DNA from: Cupriavidus sp. D384
Lineage (GTDB): Bacteria; Pseudomonadota; Gammaproteobacteria; Burkholderiales; Burkholderiaceae
Length of the DNA stretch: 64,000 nucleotides
Reading direction: 5' to 3'
Assembly (NCBI RefSeq): GCF_001652915.1
Contig: NZ_BBQI01000064.1
Span: 33,235 to 97,234 of the forward strand
The position numbers and the translations under genes were made by a program. Under the pieces are notes generated by a model. It had not been told where the DNA came from, made no database searches, and saw nothing but the letters and a program-made list of their open reading frames with translations. This document shows positions 16,886 to 25,614 of this stretch, piece after piece (the first letter of the stretch is position 1; every line of letters starts with the position of its first letter).

Positions 16886-17274
16886 CCGTGGAAAATATTA
16901 TGCGCAGAACCTTAGCCGTCCGGATTGATCACTTCAATAGGCTAAAGATGACATATTCCCCGGATACCTGAATTTCTGGTGCTCATGAGTAAAAATTCGA
17001 AGCAGCATCCTGTATCCGTTTGATTTTCACCACACTCGGGAAGCCATTGAACCGCGGGTTCCGAGCCTGTCGCCTGACTGCCGGGGCAAACATCAGCCAT
17101 GAATTTGCCTGGTCGTATGTAAAGACACGTTGTCATGAAACCGACACCGTTGATCACTACGATGCGGTCCCGTGGCGGTTTTCCTCTGCCATGAAAGGAC
17201 AAGCCGGTCGAACCAGAAATGGGGTGCAACGGGCGACATAGTGGGTGTCGTGCGGACCGGCGAATTGACGCGCT

Positions 17275-17305
17275 GCGGCCAGATCCTGGCTGCGGCGTTT
17301 TTTTT
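17275..17305 (+). terminator. Orphan intrinsic-terminator-like hairpin
   Basis: An 8-bp stem (17275-17282 with 17286-17293, one G-U pair) has a 3-base loop and is followed by GGCG and then eight T residues (17298-17305). There is no protein gene upstream on this strand for more than 700 bases, so it may end a small RNA or stop stray transcription. Confidence 0.45.
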
Positions 17306-17505
17306 GCCCGCGATTTTTACCGGTGCACGGGCGGACAGGCAACCGTGTGTTGGATGTATGACGCATTCACGTTGGGTTCAACTTGTTGTCATAAACGCTC
17401 AATAGGATGCGTCCCGGTGCGGCCTTGTGCCGCCGGCCTCACAAGGACGAATGGCCTGCCAATGGCAAGGGCGCGTTCGATAACAACCAGACGGGAAACA
17501 AACAG

Positions 17506-19497
17506 ATGTTCGAAAAACCTGACGCTTCGCGCCGCAAGGCCCTGAAACTCCTGGCCGGCGCGCCGATGCTGCCGCTTGGCCTGGCTTCCACCTCGTTGCT
17601 GGCTGGCTGCGGCGGCGGCGACGATGCACCGGCGGCCGTGACGCCGGGCGGCACGACGCCGCCGGGTACCGTCACGCCGAGCTTCGTGTCGGCCGAGTTC
17701 ACGGCCATGCCGGCGCCTTCGCTGAGCAACCCGGCAGCCATGGCTACGACCACGGTCGGCTCCAGCCTGACGGTGAAGCTGAGCGACGGCACCAGCCAGA
17801 CGTACAAGCTGGCCTACCAGCCGTTCTTCATGACCGGCGACATGGTGCCGGACGGCAACGGTGGCCAGATCCTGGCCGGCGGCTACTTCAATATCAACAA
17901 CAACCCGATCCTCGACCCGTCGTCGACGGCCACCAACAAGCAGTTCTTCTCCGATTCGCCGGATGGCACGTCGCTGCTGAAGATCGAAGGCGCCAAGGTT
18001 GCCGGCGTGAAGGGCAACACGGTTTTCGCCGTGGTGCAGTTCGAATACACGACGTGGGACCAGGCCAAGCTCAAGGACATGTACGGCCGCCTGCCGTCGC
18101 CGATCGCCGTGCTGACGCTGGACCAGGACCCGGCCACGGGCAAGCTGTCGCTGGTGAAGTACCACAACGTGGACACGTCGAGCGCCAACGGCCTGTGGAT
18201 CACCTGTGGCGCCAGCCTGTCGCCGTGGAACACCCACCTGTCGAGCGAAGAGTACGAGCCGGACGCACGCACCGCTGCAACGAACCAGCAGTGCATCGAC
18301 TACGCGCTGAACCTGTACGGCACCTCGACGATCGCGTTCAACCCGTACCTGTACGGCCACCTGCCGGAAGTGACGGTCAACGCCGACGGCACGGGCTCGA
18401 TCAGGAAGCACTACTGCGTGGGCCGCATCTCGCACGAGCTGGTGCAGGTGATGCCTGACAACCGCACCGTGCTGATGGGCGACGACGCCACCAACAGCGG
18501 CCTGTTCGTGTTCGTGGCGGACAAGGAAAAGGACCTGTCGGCCGGTACGCTCTACGTGGCCAAGGTGGGTGCAGGCTTCTCGGTGGACCCGGCCGCAGCC
18601 GGCGCCGACCTGACGTGGATCAAGCTGGGCCACGCCACGAGCGCGCAGGTGGAAGCCTGGGCCAAGTCGCACACGTTCGCCGACATCATGGACTACTCGG
18701 CCACCGATCCGTCCGATACGACGTACACGAAGATCATGCTCAGCGGTGCGGCGCAGTGGGTCCGCGTCAAGGCCGGCAAGGAACTGGTCGCCGCGTTCCT
18801 GGAAACCCACCGCTACGCGGCCCTGATGGGCGGCAGCATGGGCTTCACCAAGATGGAAGGCACGACGGTCAACATCAAGGACAAGATCGCCTACTCCGCG
18901 CTGCAGAACATCGTGGACTCGATGGTGACCAACAACACGGCCAAGGGCTGGTACGCCGAAAGCGGTATCAGCGTGCCTGCCGCGATCAACTCGGGCGGCG
19001 TGCTGCAGCACAAGCTGGCCGGCGGGCAGAAGGACACCGCTGGCGCGGCCATCAACAGCGAATGGATGCCGGTGCATACCCAGGCGCTGATCGTCGGCAA
19101 GGACATCACCGCTGACGCGCTGGGCAACACGTCGGATCCGGAAACCATCGGCAACCCGGACAACCTGAAGTTCTCGGAAAAGCTGCGCACGCTGTTTATC
19201 GGCGAGGACAGCAGCCGCCACACCAACAACTTCCTGTGGGCGTACAACATCGACACGAAGAAGCTGTCGCGTCTGATGTCTGTGCCGGCCGGTGCCGAAT
19301 CGACGGGCCTGCACGCCGTTGACGAGATCAACGGCTGGACCTACATCATGAGCAACTTCCAGCATGCTGGTGACGGCATCAAGACGCAGGTCAAGACGCA
19401 GGTTGAGCCGCTGGTGTTTGCCAACTACAAGAACGGCCTGGGCGCCTCGGTCGGTTACCTGACCGCCGACGCCACGAGCGTGAAGCTGGGCAAGTAA
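17506..19497 (+). CDS. PhoX-family (DUF839) Tat-exported protein
   Basis: 663 residues. The N-terminus has a twin-arginine-like SRRKALKLLAG followed by a hydrophobic h-region and LLAGCGGG, so export by Tat with possible lipid attachment at the Cys is likely. The body resembles PhoX/DUF839 proteins: SPWNTHLSSEEYEPD, GRISHELVQVMPDNRTVLMGDD and AVDEINGWTYIMSNFQHAG. PhoX enzymes are Ca2+/Fe3+ phosphatases of the periplasm, but many DUF839 members lack shown activity, so the name is a family call. The start at 17506 is fixed by the Tat signal; an upstream GGGA is a weak ribosome site. A canonical terminator follows. Confidence 0.85.
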   Translation: MFEKPDASRRKALKLLAGAPMLPLGLASTSLLAGCGGGDDAPAAVTPGGTTPPGTVTPSFVSAEFTAMPAPSLSNPAAMATTTVGSSLTVKLSDGTSQTYKLAYQPFFMTGDMVPDGNGGQILAGGYFNINNNPILDPSSTATNKQFFSDSPDGTSLLKIEGAKVAGVKGNTVFAVVQFEYTTWDQAKLKDMYGRLPSPIAVLTLDQDPATGKLSLVKYHNVDTSSANGLWITCGASLSPWNTHLSSEEYEPDARTAATNQQCIDYALNLYGTSTIAFNPYLYGHLPEVTVNADGTGSIRKHYCVGRISHELVQVMPDNRTVLMGDDATNSGLFVFVADKEKDLSAGTLYVAKVGAGFSVDPAAAGADLTWIKLGHATSAQVEAWAKSHTFADIMDYSATDPSDTTYTKIMLSGAAQWVRVKAGKELVAAFLETHRYAALMGGSMGFTKMEGTTVNIKDKIAYSALQNIVDSMVTNNTAKGWYAESGISVPAAINSGGVLQHKLAGGQKDTAGAAINSEWMPVHTQALIVGKDITADALGNTSDPETIGNPDNLKFSEKLRTLFIGEDSSRHTNNFLWAYNIDTKKLSRLMSVPAGAESTGLHAVDEINGWTYIMSNFQHAGDGIKTQVKTQVEPLVFANYKNGLGASVGYLTADATSVKLGK

Positions 19498-19522
19498 GAC
19501 TGGCAGCCGTCAGTCCTGAAGG

Positions 19523-19556
19523 CGCCGCGGGCCAACCGGTCTGCGGCGTTTTTTTT
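19523..19556 (+). terminator. Intrinsic terminator of the PhoX-like gene
   Basis: CGCCGCGG (19523-19530) pairs with CTGCGGCG (19541-19548) with one G-U pair, followed directly by eight T residues. It lies 26 bases after the stop codon. Confidence 0.85.
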
Positions 19557-19824
19557 GTTCCAGCGCTGGTGGCGAGCCGTCGAAGTTCTGGGACCGGCGT
19601 CTTCATGCGGGCTATCGCGCCACTCCCGCATCCAGTCGATATTTCGCGCGGGCAAGCCGCACGAGCGCAGCGCGATTGCACTGTCACGGGCCCTTGAGAA
19701 GCTCGAGCAACTCGTGGCAATTGCCGCCCAGGACGATCTGCCGATGGGTGCGGGCGAGCAATCGATCTGAGCCCCTGCCAGCGGCAACCGCTTTCGCCCG
19801 CGTCTGCCGGGACCGGATGCTCGT
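19557..19824. other. Gap between the PhoX terminator and the surface-antigen gene
   Basis: About 270 bases (327 counting from the PhoX stop). A 71-codon frame is open on the plus strand but has no ribosome site and no recognisable features. I see no convincing gene, repeat or RNA here. Confidence 0.35.
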
Positions 19825-21030
19825 TCAGAACGCCTCGTTGATCTGGAAATAGACGCCCTTGGTATTGCGGCCGACACCCACATCGAAGCGCACGTTGACG
19901 CGGGGCTTGAATTCGAAGCGGTACCCCACGCCGGCGTTGGGCAGCCAGTGCGCCGACGTGAGCGCGCCCGGGTTGCCCGCGATGGCGCCCGTGCCGGCCC
20001 AGAACACCATACCCTGGCGCCCCACGATATGCCAGCGGTACTCCACCTGTGCGGTCATCATGGCCTTGTCGCGGTACTGGCCCATGAAATAGCCGCGCAT
20101 GCGCCGGTTGTCGCCGAGCTTGGACATCATGCTCCACGGCACATCGCCCCAGTTGAACTTGCCGTAGATGTCGAAGGCCAGCACGTCGCGCTCGCGCATG
20201 GGGAAGTACTTGTCGTAGGTGATTTCCAGTGTTTCGAAGTCGTTGTCGCTGCCGATGGCCCGCCGGTAGACCGTGCCATTGACCAGCAGCGCCTGGCCCT
20301 TGTACGGGTTGGGCAGGAAGTCGCGCGTGTCGTACGAGAAATGCGCGGTCAGGCCGCTGCTGAGCACCCGCGTGCCGTGCGGGTCGGTAGCCAGCGCACT
20401 GCTGGCGCCGCGGTCCAGCTGGGCCGCGTTGTCGTATTCGAAGTCGTAGCCGCCGCCGACGTAGACGTTGGGCCGCACCCGCATCATGATCCGGGGTTGC
20501 ACCACGATGCCGCGCCGCGTGTAGCCTTCCTTGTTGGCGTCGTTGATCGCCTTGTCGTAGCCGATGCCCCAGTACGAAGTGGGCATGTTGATCAGGGCGC
20601 CGCTGAAGACGAAGCGATAGCTGTCGTCGGCGAAGAACGTGTTGTTGTCCACGCCAATGCCCACCGCGCCCGAGGTGGTCAGAAAGCCATGCAGGTTCAG
20701 CGTGGAAAGCTGCGTGTCCTTTTCGGCGTTCTTCGGCTTGTACAGGCCCACCGCCGCGGCCCCGACGCCAAGCCCCATCTCGGGGTTGTAGAACGGCCCG
20801 GGCAGCACGCCCCAGTCGATCCCGTGGCTCAGGTCCACTTCCTTCGATGCGCCGAGCTTGTTGAGCACCTTGTCGATCCAGCTTGCGTGCTCGGGTTCGG
20901 GTTTGGGCTCCGGGCCGGCCTCGGCGCCGGTCTGTGCCATGGCGCTGGCTGAGCAGGCGGCCAGCAACAGCGCGCCAAGTCGGGCCGGAAGTCGGGCCTT
21001 GATTCGGACCGGAGGCGGGGCGGCGCGCAT
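19825..21030 (-). CDS. BamA/TamA-type outer-membrane beta-barrel (surface antigen D15-like)
   Basis: 401 residues with a signal peptide (cleavage near ASAMAQ). A short periplasmic part precedes a C-terminal barrel of the bacterial surface antigen type: GLGVGAAAVGLY, FSYDTRDFLPNPYKGQALLVN, DNRRMRGYFMGQYRDKAMMTAQVEYRW. The chain ends in Phe (INEAF), the usual outer-membrane insertion signal. It lacks room for POTRA repeats, so it is a reduced Omp85-like barrel, not BamA itself. It starts 5 bases after the preceding barrel gene, so the two form an operon. The function is probably in the outer membrane, cargo unknown. Confidence 0.8.
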   Translation of the reverse strand: MRAAPPPVRIKARLPARLGALLLAACSASAMAQTGAEAGPEPKPEPEHASWIDKVLNKLGASKEVDLSHGIDWGVLPGPFYNPEMGLGVGAAAVGLYKPKNAEKDTQLSTLNLHGFLTTSGAVGIGVDNNTFFADDSYRFVFSGALINMPTSYWGIGYDKAINDANKEGYTRRGIVVQPRIMMRVRPNVYVGGGYDFEYDNAAQLDRGASSALATDPHGTRVLSSGLTAHFSYDTRDFLPNPYKGQALLVNGTVYRRAIGSDNDFETLEITYDKYFPMRERDVLAFDIYGKFNWGDVPWSMMSKLGDNRRMRGYFMGQYRDKAMMTAQVEYRWHIVGRQGMVFWAGTGAIAGNPGALTSAHWLPNAGVGYRFEFKPRVNVRFDVGVGRNTKGVYFQINEAF

Positions 21031-21035
21031 GGTTG

Positions 21036-22112
21036 TCAGAACCGGAAGAATCCGGTGGCGATGATGTTGTTGCGGTTATAGCCGTAGCCGATTTCCATCA
21101 GCAGGCCGAAGCTGCGATTGATCGTCCAGCTTGCGCCGAATGACCCGCTCCAGTAGCCGGTCACATGCTCGCCGATCTGGTAGTTCAGCCGCGCGGTCTG
21201 CCCGTCGGTGTCGGGCAGCGGCACGTCGAAATGGCCGGTGATGGTGGCGCGCGTGCGGAAGTACGTGGCCCCCACGTATGGCGTCAGCAGCCCCAGCCCA
21301 TGGCCGAGCCGGATATTCCAGCCCACGCGCGGCCCGATATTGATCGACTTGATCGGCGTCTCCGACATGGTGATGTCCGACACCGTGTATGTCACCGGCA
21401 GCGAAAAGAACAGGTGCTTGTAAGTGCCCACCAGCGTAAAGCCGCCGCCATAGGTGTGCCCGCTGTAGTTGGCGTGCTGGGTCGGTAGCTTGATCGCCTG
21501 GCTGCACGCTGCCCGTGGCCGGCGCCCGCCGCAGCCGACATTGATGCCGAAGAAGCGTTCCAGGTCGGTCAGCGACGAGAAATTGATGTCGATCGATCCG
21601 CTGCCCTGCACATTGCCGACGATGCCGTACACGTTCATGAACGGAAACAGCCAAGCCCCGACCTGCACCTGATTTGACGTGTTATGGATGCGCGATTGCT
21701 GGAACTGGACGAAATCGGCCGCGCGCAGCGGATTGTTGCCGGCGGATATCTGCAGGTCGCTGAGCTGGTAGCGCTGGTAGCCGTCGAAGTACGAATAGCC
21801 GATGTCGTATGGGTTGGGCAGGTTGTAGCCCTTGTCGATCACGCGCTGGGCAAAGAAGGGCAGCGCGCGGTCCCAGAGCGGCGGTTCGGCTGGCGCGGGC
21901 TCCGGTGTCCCGACCGGGCCGACGATGCCGCGATACGGACCCGAATGCGTGTCGGGCGAGGCCGTGGCCGCCGCCGCACCCCCGCCGCCGCCCGCCGTCC
22001 ACGCATGGGCCATGCCCGGCAGGGCGAGCAAGGCCGCCGCCGTCAGGCAGGCCAGCCTGCAGCGCAGGGACGATCGGACGGAGGAGCCGCTCTGGCTGCC
22101 GCAGGCGGGCAT
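21036..22112 (-). CDS. Outer-membrane beta-barrel protein, unknown function
   Basis: 358 residues. An N-terminal signal (LACLTAAALLALPGMAHA) is followed by a Gly/Ala-rich stretch. The rest is alternating amphipathic strands rich in aromatic residues (GFTLVGTYKHLFFSLPVTYTV, TPYVGATYFRTRATI), ending GFFRF with the C-terminal aromatic typical of outer-membrane proteins. Two Cys (about residues 194-205) could form a loop disulfide. It is translated just ahead of the Omp85-like barrel gene, so they likely act together. It diverges from the LysR gene at 22290 across 177 bases, and that regulator may control the pair. I do not recognise the family. Confidence 0.7.
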   Translation of the reverse strand: MPACGSQSGSSVRSSLRCRLACLTAAALLALPGMAHAWTAGGGGGAAAATASPDTHSGPYRGIVGPVGTPEPAPAEPPLWDRALPFFAQRVIDKGYNLPNPYDIGYSYFDGYQRYQLSDLQISAGNNPLRAADFVQFQQSRIHNTSNQVQVGAWLFPFMNVYGIVGNVQGSGSIDINFSSLTDLERFFGINVGCGGRRPRAACSQAIKLPTQHANYSGHTYGGGFTLVGTYKHLFFSLPVTYTVSDITMSETPIKSINIGPRVGWNIRLGHGLGLLTPYVGATYFRTRATITGHFDVPLPDTDGQTARLNYQIGEHVTGYWSGSFGASWTINRSFGLLMEIGYGYNRNNIIATGFFRF

Positions 22113-22289
22113 GGGTGGCTGTATTCCTGAGGATTGAACCGGATGGCACCGATGTTCCCCGATTGCCCGCCATGGCCGAAGTGAATGTTTTCGTAATGCG
22201 ACTTAGGAGATTCAGATGCTCGCGGCGGCACCCGCTCGGGTATTCTTGCGCCATTGCCAACCGCCGGTTGTGAATACATCGCAAGGATC

Positions 22290-23198
22290 ATGGACAGGGC
22301 GCGTGTCTTGACACTGTTTCTGGGCGTGGTGCGGGCCAGGAGTTTTGCCCGTGCCGCAGTGGACGCTGGCGTGACGCCACAGGCCGTCAGCAAGGCCGTG
22401 CGTACGCTGGAAGAAGATCTGGGTGTGCGCCTGCTGCATCGCACCACCCGCAAGCTGAGCCTGACGGACGAAGGCGCCCGCCTGTTCGAACTGGCCGATC
22501 CCGGGTTGCGTCAGCTGGACGAGGCGCTGGCGCAGGTGCGCAGTGCCAAAAGCGAGGACGACGGGCTGATCCGGCTGACCGCGCCGCCATCGGTCGGCAC
22601 GCATGTGCTGGTGCCGCTGATGCAGCAGTTCCGCGCCATGTATCCGGGCATCACGTTCGACCTGCAACTGAGCGATTTCTTTACGGATCTGGTCGAGTCA
22701 CGCATCGATGTCGGCTTCCGGTCGGGCACGAGCCCGGGCCAGAACCTGGTGGCGCGGCGGCTGTGCGACCTGCCGATGGCGATCTGCGCGGCGCCCGCGT
22801 ACCTGGAACGGCATGGCGAGCCCCGCACGCTGGACGAACTGCTGCAGCACGCCTGCACCGGCTTCCGGCGGCCCGCAACGGGGCGCATGGTGCCCTGGGA
22901 ACTGAGCATCGATGGCGACCTGGTATTCCAGGACGTGCCGGCCGTCGCCACCTTCAACGACGTGCAGACAGAGATCGCGGCCGTGCGGGCCGGCATGGGC
23001 ATCGGCCAGCTGTCGATGTTCCTGGTGCGCGACGACGTGGCTGCCGGCCGCCTGATACCGATCCTGCGGCAGTTCGACAGCAACAACGTCGGCCTCTATA
23101 TGTACTACCCGCACCGCACCCATATTCCGGTGCGCGTGCGCCGGTTCATCGATTTCGTGGCCGAAGCGGGCCGCGCGGCGGCGCTGACCGGCGCCTGA
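22290..23198 (+). CDS. LysR-family transcriptional regulator
   Basis: 302 residues. The DNA-binding part is RARVLTLFLGVVRARSFARAAVDAGVTPQAVSKAVRTLEEDLGVRLLHRTTRKLSLTDEG, a textbook LysR winged helix. The effector domain resembles the subgroup with DVGFRSG and FNDVQTEIAAVRAGMGIGQL. The start at 22290 follows GCAAGGA; the frame extends 12 codons upstream without support. It is divergent from the two outer-membrane barrel genes and could regulate them. The effector is unknown. Confidence 0.9.
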   Translation: MDRARVLTLFLGVVRARSFARAAVDAGVTPQAVSKAVRTLEEDLGVRLLHRTTRKLSLTDEGARLFELADPGLRQLDEALAQVRSAKSEDDGLIRLTAPPSVGTHVLVPLMQQFRAMYPGITFDLQLSDFFTDLVESRIDVGFRSGTSPGQNLVARRLCDLPMAICAAPAYLERHGEPRTLDELLQHACTGFRRPATGRMVPWELSIDGDLVFQDVPAVATFNDVQTEIAAVRAGMGIGQLSMFLVRDDVAAGRLIPILRQFDSNNVGLYMYYPHRTHIPVRVRRFIDFVAEAGRAAALTGA

Positions 23199-23224
23199 GC
23201 CGGCGATCTGCCTGCGCCGCTGGC

Positions 23225-23467
23225 CTAGCTGGTATGGATTGGCGCCAGGGCGGCCTTCGGCACGCTGGCCGACGGGGCGGTGCTGGTGCTGGTGCCGGTG
23301 CCGGGGCCGCTTGCGGTGTCGCAATGGCATGCGGCGGGCTTGACCTGCTGACGCTGATGGGCGTTGGCACGCGCGCGCTCGATCACGGCAAAGTCGGGAC
23401 CAGCAACGGCGGACAGCGAGGCAAGGAGGGAGGCTGCGCCACACAGGGCGAGCAGGGCGGACTTCAT
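23225..23467 (-). CDS. Small secreted protein, unknown
   Basis: 80 residues. A clear signal peptide (MKSALLALCGAASLLASLSAVAG) precedes a mature part of about 57 residues with CHC and a Thr/Ser/Pro/Gly low-complexity stretch (GTGTSTSTAPSA). The start has a GGAG ribosome site 8 bases upstream. The mature protein is too short and degenerate for a family call; the C-x-C pair might bind metal or form a disulfide. It converges on the LysR gene with 26 bases between. Confidence 0.6.
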   Translation of the reverse strand: MKSALLALCGAASLLASLSAVAGPDFAVIERARANAHQRQQVKPAACHCDTASGPGTGTSTSTAPSASVPKAALAPIHTS

Positions 23468-23544
23468 CGAAGACTCCGGTGGGTGGGGAAAACCGTTGCT
23501 CGCGATGATCCGCCTTTCCGGCTATAGCGTCCAAGACCGGTTTG

Positions 23545-24267
23545 TTATGCGGGGGATAGGCTGGGCCAATAGTGGGCGGCGGGGGGCGTTACGCGGGCTG
23601 GCCACCCTGCATGGCGTGGCGCATCGCTGGCGGCCGTGGCGTGCCGAAGCAGATCTAGCGTGATGCCGAATCTGTCATGGAATGATGATTCCAGATCGTG
23701 GCCGGGCGGCCACCCCAGGCTGCGATTCAGCGACGTCAGGCTGGCGCGCCTGTGAGGCGCCTCGAACAGCAACCGCATCAGGCGCTGCGTCCGGCACAGG
23801 TCGCCGAATGCCGCACCTTCGGCAAACAGCATCCGCCGCAGACGGTCGGGCGATTCCCCCAGCAAGCCCGCGGCAAAGGCGGCGCTCCACGGCAGATCGG
23901 GCTGCAGGAAAATGCGCCGCGACAGATCCCGATGCAGGCTTGCCTGAGCCGGACCCGCATCAGCCGGACCCGCATCAGCCGGACCCGCATCAGCCGGACC
24001 CGCATCAGCCGGGCCACCAGGAACCGGCGCGGCCGACGCCAGACCGATCTCGATCCGGCAGCCCGCCGGCTGCGCCACGCTGCCGGCCACCAGCAGGTCG
24101 AACGACTGGAACGGCATGACGATGCACGGCACGCCGGGCAACAGCGTGCGTGCGAAGCCATCGCGCCGCATCACGGCCGTGCCGCGTGTGGCCGTGACGG
24201 TCATCCCGAATGCCGGTGCGATACGCGCCAGACGCAGGTGCGACGCCGACCCGATACTGAGCCGCAT
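23545..24267 (-). CDS. AraC-like transcriptional regulator with PADAG repeats
   Basis: 240 residues. The C-terminal half matches an AraC double helix-turn-helix (PWSAAFAAGLLGESPDRLRRML, then SLTSLNRSLGW and SSFHDRFGITLDLLR). The N-terminal half is a short cupin-like sensor part. The two are joined by four tandem PADAG units, encoded by an exact 15-bp repeat. The gene starts 12 bases after the CoA-transferase stop, so it is probably the last gene of that leftward operon and may autoregulate it. The ribosome site is weak, which suggests translational coupling. Confidence 0.75.
   Translation of the reverse strand: MRLSIGSASHLRLARIAPAFGMTVTATRGTAVMRRDGFARTLLPGVPCIVMPFQSFDLLVAGSVAQPAGCRIEIGLASAAPVPGGPADAGPADAGPADAGPADAGPAQASLHRDLSRRIFLQPDLPWSAAFAAGLLGESPDRLRRMLFAEGAAFGDLCRTQRLMRLLFEAPHRRASLTSLNRSLGWPPGHDLESSFHDRFGITLDLLRHATAASDAPRHAGWPARVTPPAAHYWPSLSPA
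23949..24008. repeat. 15-bp tandem repeat, four exact copies, within the AraC-like gene
   Basis: The unit CCGGACCCGCATCAG occurs four times in a row at 23949-23963, 23964-23978, 23979-23993 and 23994-24008, followed by a diverged start of a fifth. It encodes repeated PADAG in the linker. Because the unit is a multiple of three, copy-number change would alter linker length without a frameshift. Confidence 0.95.
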
Positions 24268-24279
24268 GTCGGCAACCGG

Positions 24280-25572
24280 CTACAGCACGCCCTTGGTCCG
24301 CAGGTCCGCCACCGCCTGCGGCCCGAGACCCAGGCAGTCACGCAGCACTTCGTCCGTGTGCTGGCCCAGCGCAGGGGGTGCGTGGCGCAGCGTGGGCGGC
24401 GTGTCTGACAATCGCAGCGGGCTGGCCGTGGAGCAGATCCGGTTCACGGTGTCCGCTTCGGGACGGTCTGCCGTTGCATAGCGGTACTGCTCCACGCGCA
24501 GCCCGCGATGCTGGACGTGCTCGTCGGCAAACGCCTGTCCGATGTCGTTGATCGGGCCGCACGGCACCGAAGCCGCTTCGAGCAGGCCAATCCAGTCGTG
24601 CGTCGGCCTGGCGCGGGTCACCTCGCACATCATCGGAATCAGCGTGTCGCGATGCGTGACGCGGGCGCTGTTGGTGGCGTAGCGCTCGTCGCGCGCCCAG
24701 TCCACATCGGCCACCTCGCAGAAGCGTGCGAACTGCCCGTCGTTGCCGATCGCCAGCAGCATGTTGCCGTCCCGCGTGGGGAAGTCCTGGTAGGGCACCA
24801 CGCTCGGATGCACATTGCCCTGGCGCGTCGGCACCACGCCGGCATTCAGGTAGCCGGCGCCCTGGTTCGCCAATATCGCCATGGCTACGTCGAGCAGGGC
24901 AATGTCGATGCGCTGGCCGCGCCCCGTGTGATGCCGCGCCTCGATCGCGCCAAGGATGGCGGTGGTGGCATACATCCCCGTGAACACGTCGATCACCGCC
25001 ACGCCCACGCGCAGCGGGCCGCCGCCGGGTTCGCCATCGGGCTGGCCCGTGATGCTCATCAGCCCGCTCATGGCCTGCACCAGCAGGTCGTAGCCGGGGC
25101 GGGCCGCGTAGGGTCCGGTCTGGCCGAAGCCGGTAATCGAGCAGTAGACCAGGCGCGGGTTCAGCGCGCTGAGCGTCTCGTAGTCGAGCCCGTAGCGCTT
25201 GAGGCCGCCGGTCTTGTAGTTCTCGATCACCACGTCGCTCTGCTGCGCCAGTTCGCGCACCAGCCGCTGGCCCTCGGGCGTGGCAATGTCCACCGTCACC
25301 GAGCGCTTGTTGCGGTTGCAGGCCGCAAAGTAGCTGGCCTGGCGCGTGGGGCCGTCATCGCCGTCCAGATACGGCGGCCCCCAGTGCCGGGTGTCGTCGC
25401 CCGCGCCGGGCTTCTCGATCTTGATGACGTCGGCGCCCATGTCGGCCAGGTTCTGCGTACACCACGGGCCCGCCAGCACGCGCGAGAGATCGAGTACGCG
25501 CAGATGGCTGAGCGCGCCGGTCTGCCGCGACGGCGGCGGCAGGCCAGGAGTTGGTTCGTTGGAAGCGGTCAT
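24280..25572 (-). CDS. CaiB/BaiF family III CoA transferase
   Basis: 430 residues. LRVLDLSRVLAGPWCTQNLADMGADVIKIE is the family N-terminus. ENYKTGGLKRYGLDY and YCSITGFGQTGPYA follow. Asp195 in VAVIDVFTGMYA sits at the place of the acyl-Asp of formyl-CoA transferase. The enzyme would move CoA from a donor such as succinyl-CoA to the incoming carboxylic acid. Its place after a hydratase and two dehydrogenases suggests activation of the same substrate. It lies 42 bases after the MaoC gene and 12 before the AraC-like gene in the leftward operon. Confidence 0.92.
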   Translation of the reverse strand: MTASNEPTPGLPPPSRQTGALSHLRVLDLSRVLAGPWCTQNLADMGADVIKIEKPGAGDDTRHWGPPYLDGDDGPTRQASYFAACNRNKRSVTVDIATPEGQRLVRELAQQSDVVIENYKTGGLKRYGLDYETLSALNPRLVYCSITGFGQTGPYAARPGYDLLVQAMSGLMSITGQPDGEPGGGPLRVGVAVIDVFTGMYATTAILGAIEARHHTGRGQRIDIALLDVAMAILANQGAGYLNAGVVPTRQGNVHPSVVPYQDFPTRDGNMLLAIGNDGQFARFCEVADVDWARDERYATNSARVTHRDTLIPMMCEVTRARPTHDWIGLLEAASVPCGPINDIGQAFADEHVQHRGLRVEQYRYATADRPEADTVNRICSTASPLRLSDTPPTLRHAPPALGQHTDEVLRDCLGLGPQAVADLRTKGVL

Positions 25573-25614
25573 ATCGAAGCGAAGGAATCGGGCAGGATCA
25601 ATGGGCCGTCGCGC

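Larger units (their letters stand above)
16540..17505. other. Long intergenic region between the MFS operon and the PhoX-like gene
   Basis: 966 bases with no convincing protein gene; open frames here lack ribosome sites and family resemblance. It holds an AT-rich block (about 16850-16990), a perfect 10-bp inverted repeat at 16858-16885 and an orphan terminator-like hairpin at 17275-17305. The MFS promoter should lie at its left end on the minus strand and the PhoX promoter at its right end. A small RNA gene is possible but unproven. Confidence 0.4.

Noticed and set aside
17389..19365. A 658-codon open frame on the minus strand
   Set aside because: It is the antisense of the PhoX-like gene, with no signal, motif or ribosome site and a composition typical of GC-rich shadow frames.
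19555..19770. A 71-codon open frame after the PhoX terminator
   Set aside because: It starts inside or next to the terminator T-run and has no ribosome site and no recognisable features.
23949..24008. Regular short repeats considered as a CRISPR array
   Set aside because: The units are contiguous with no spacers, in frame, and inside a coding gene.
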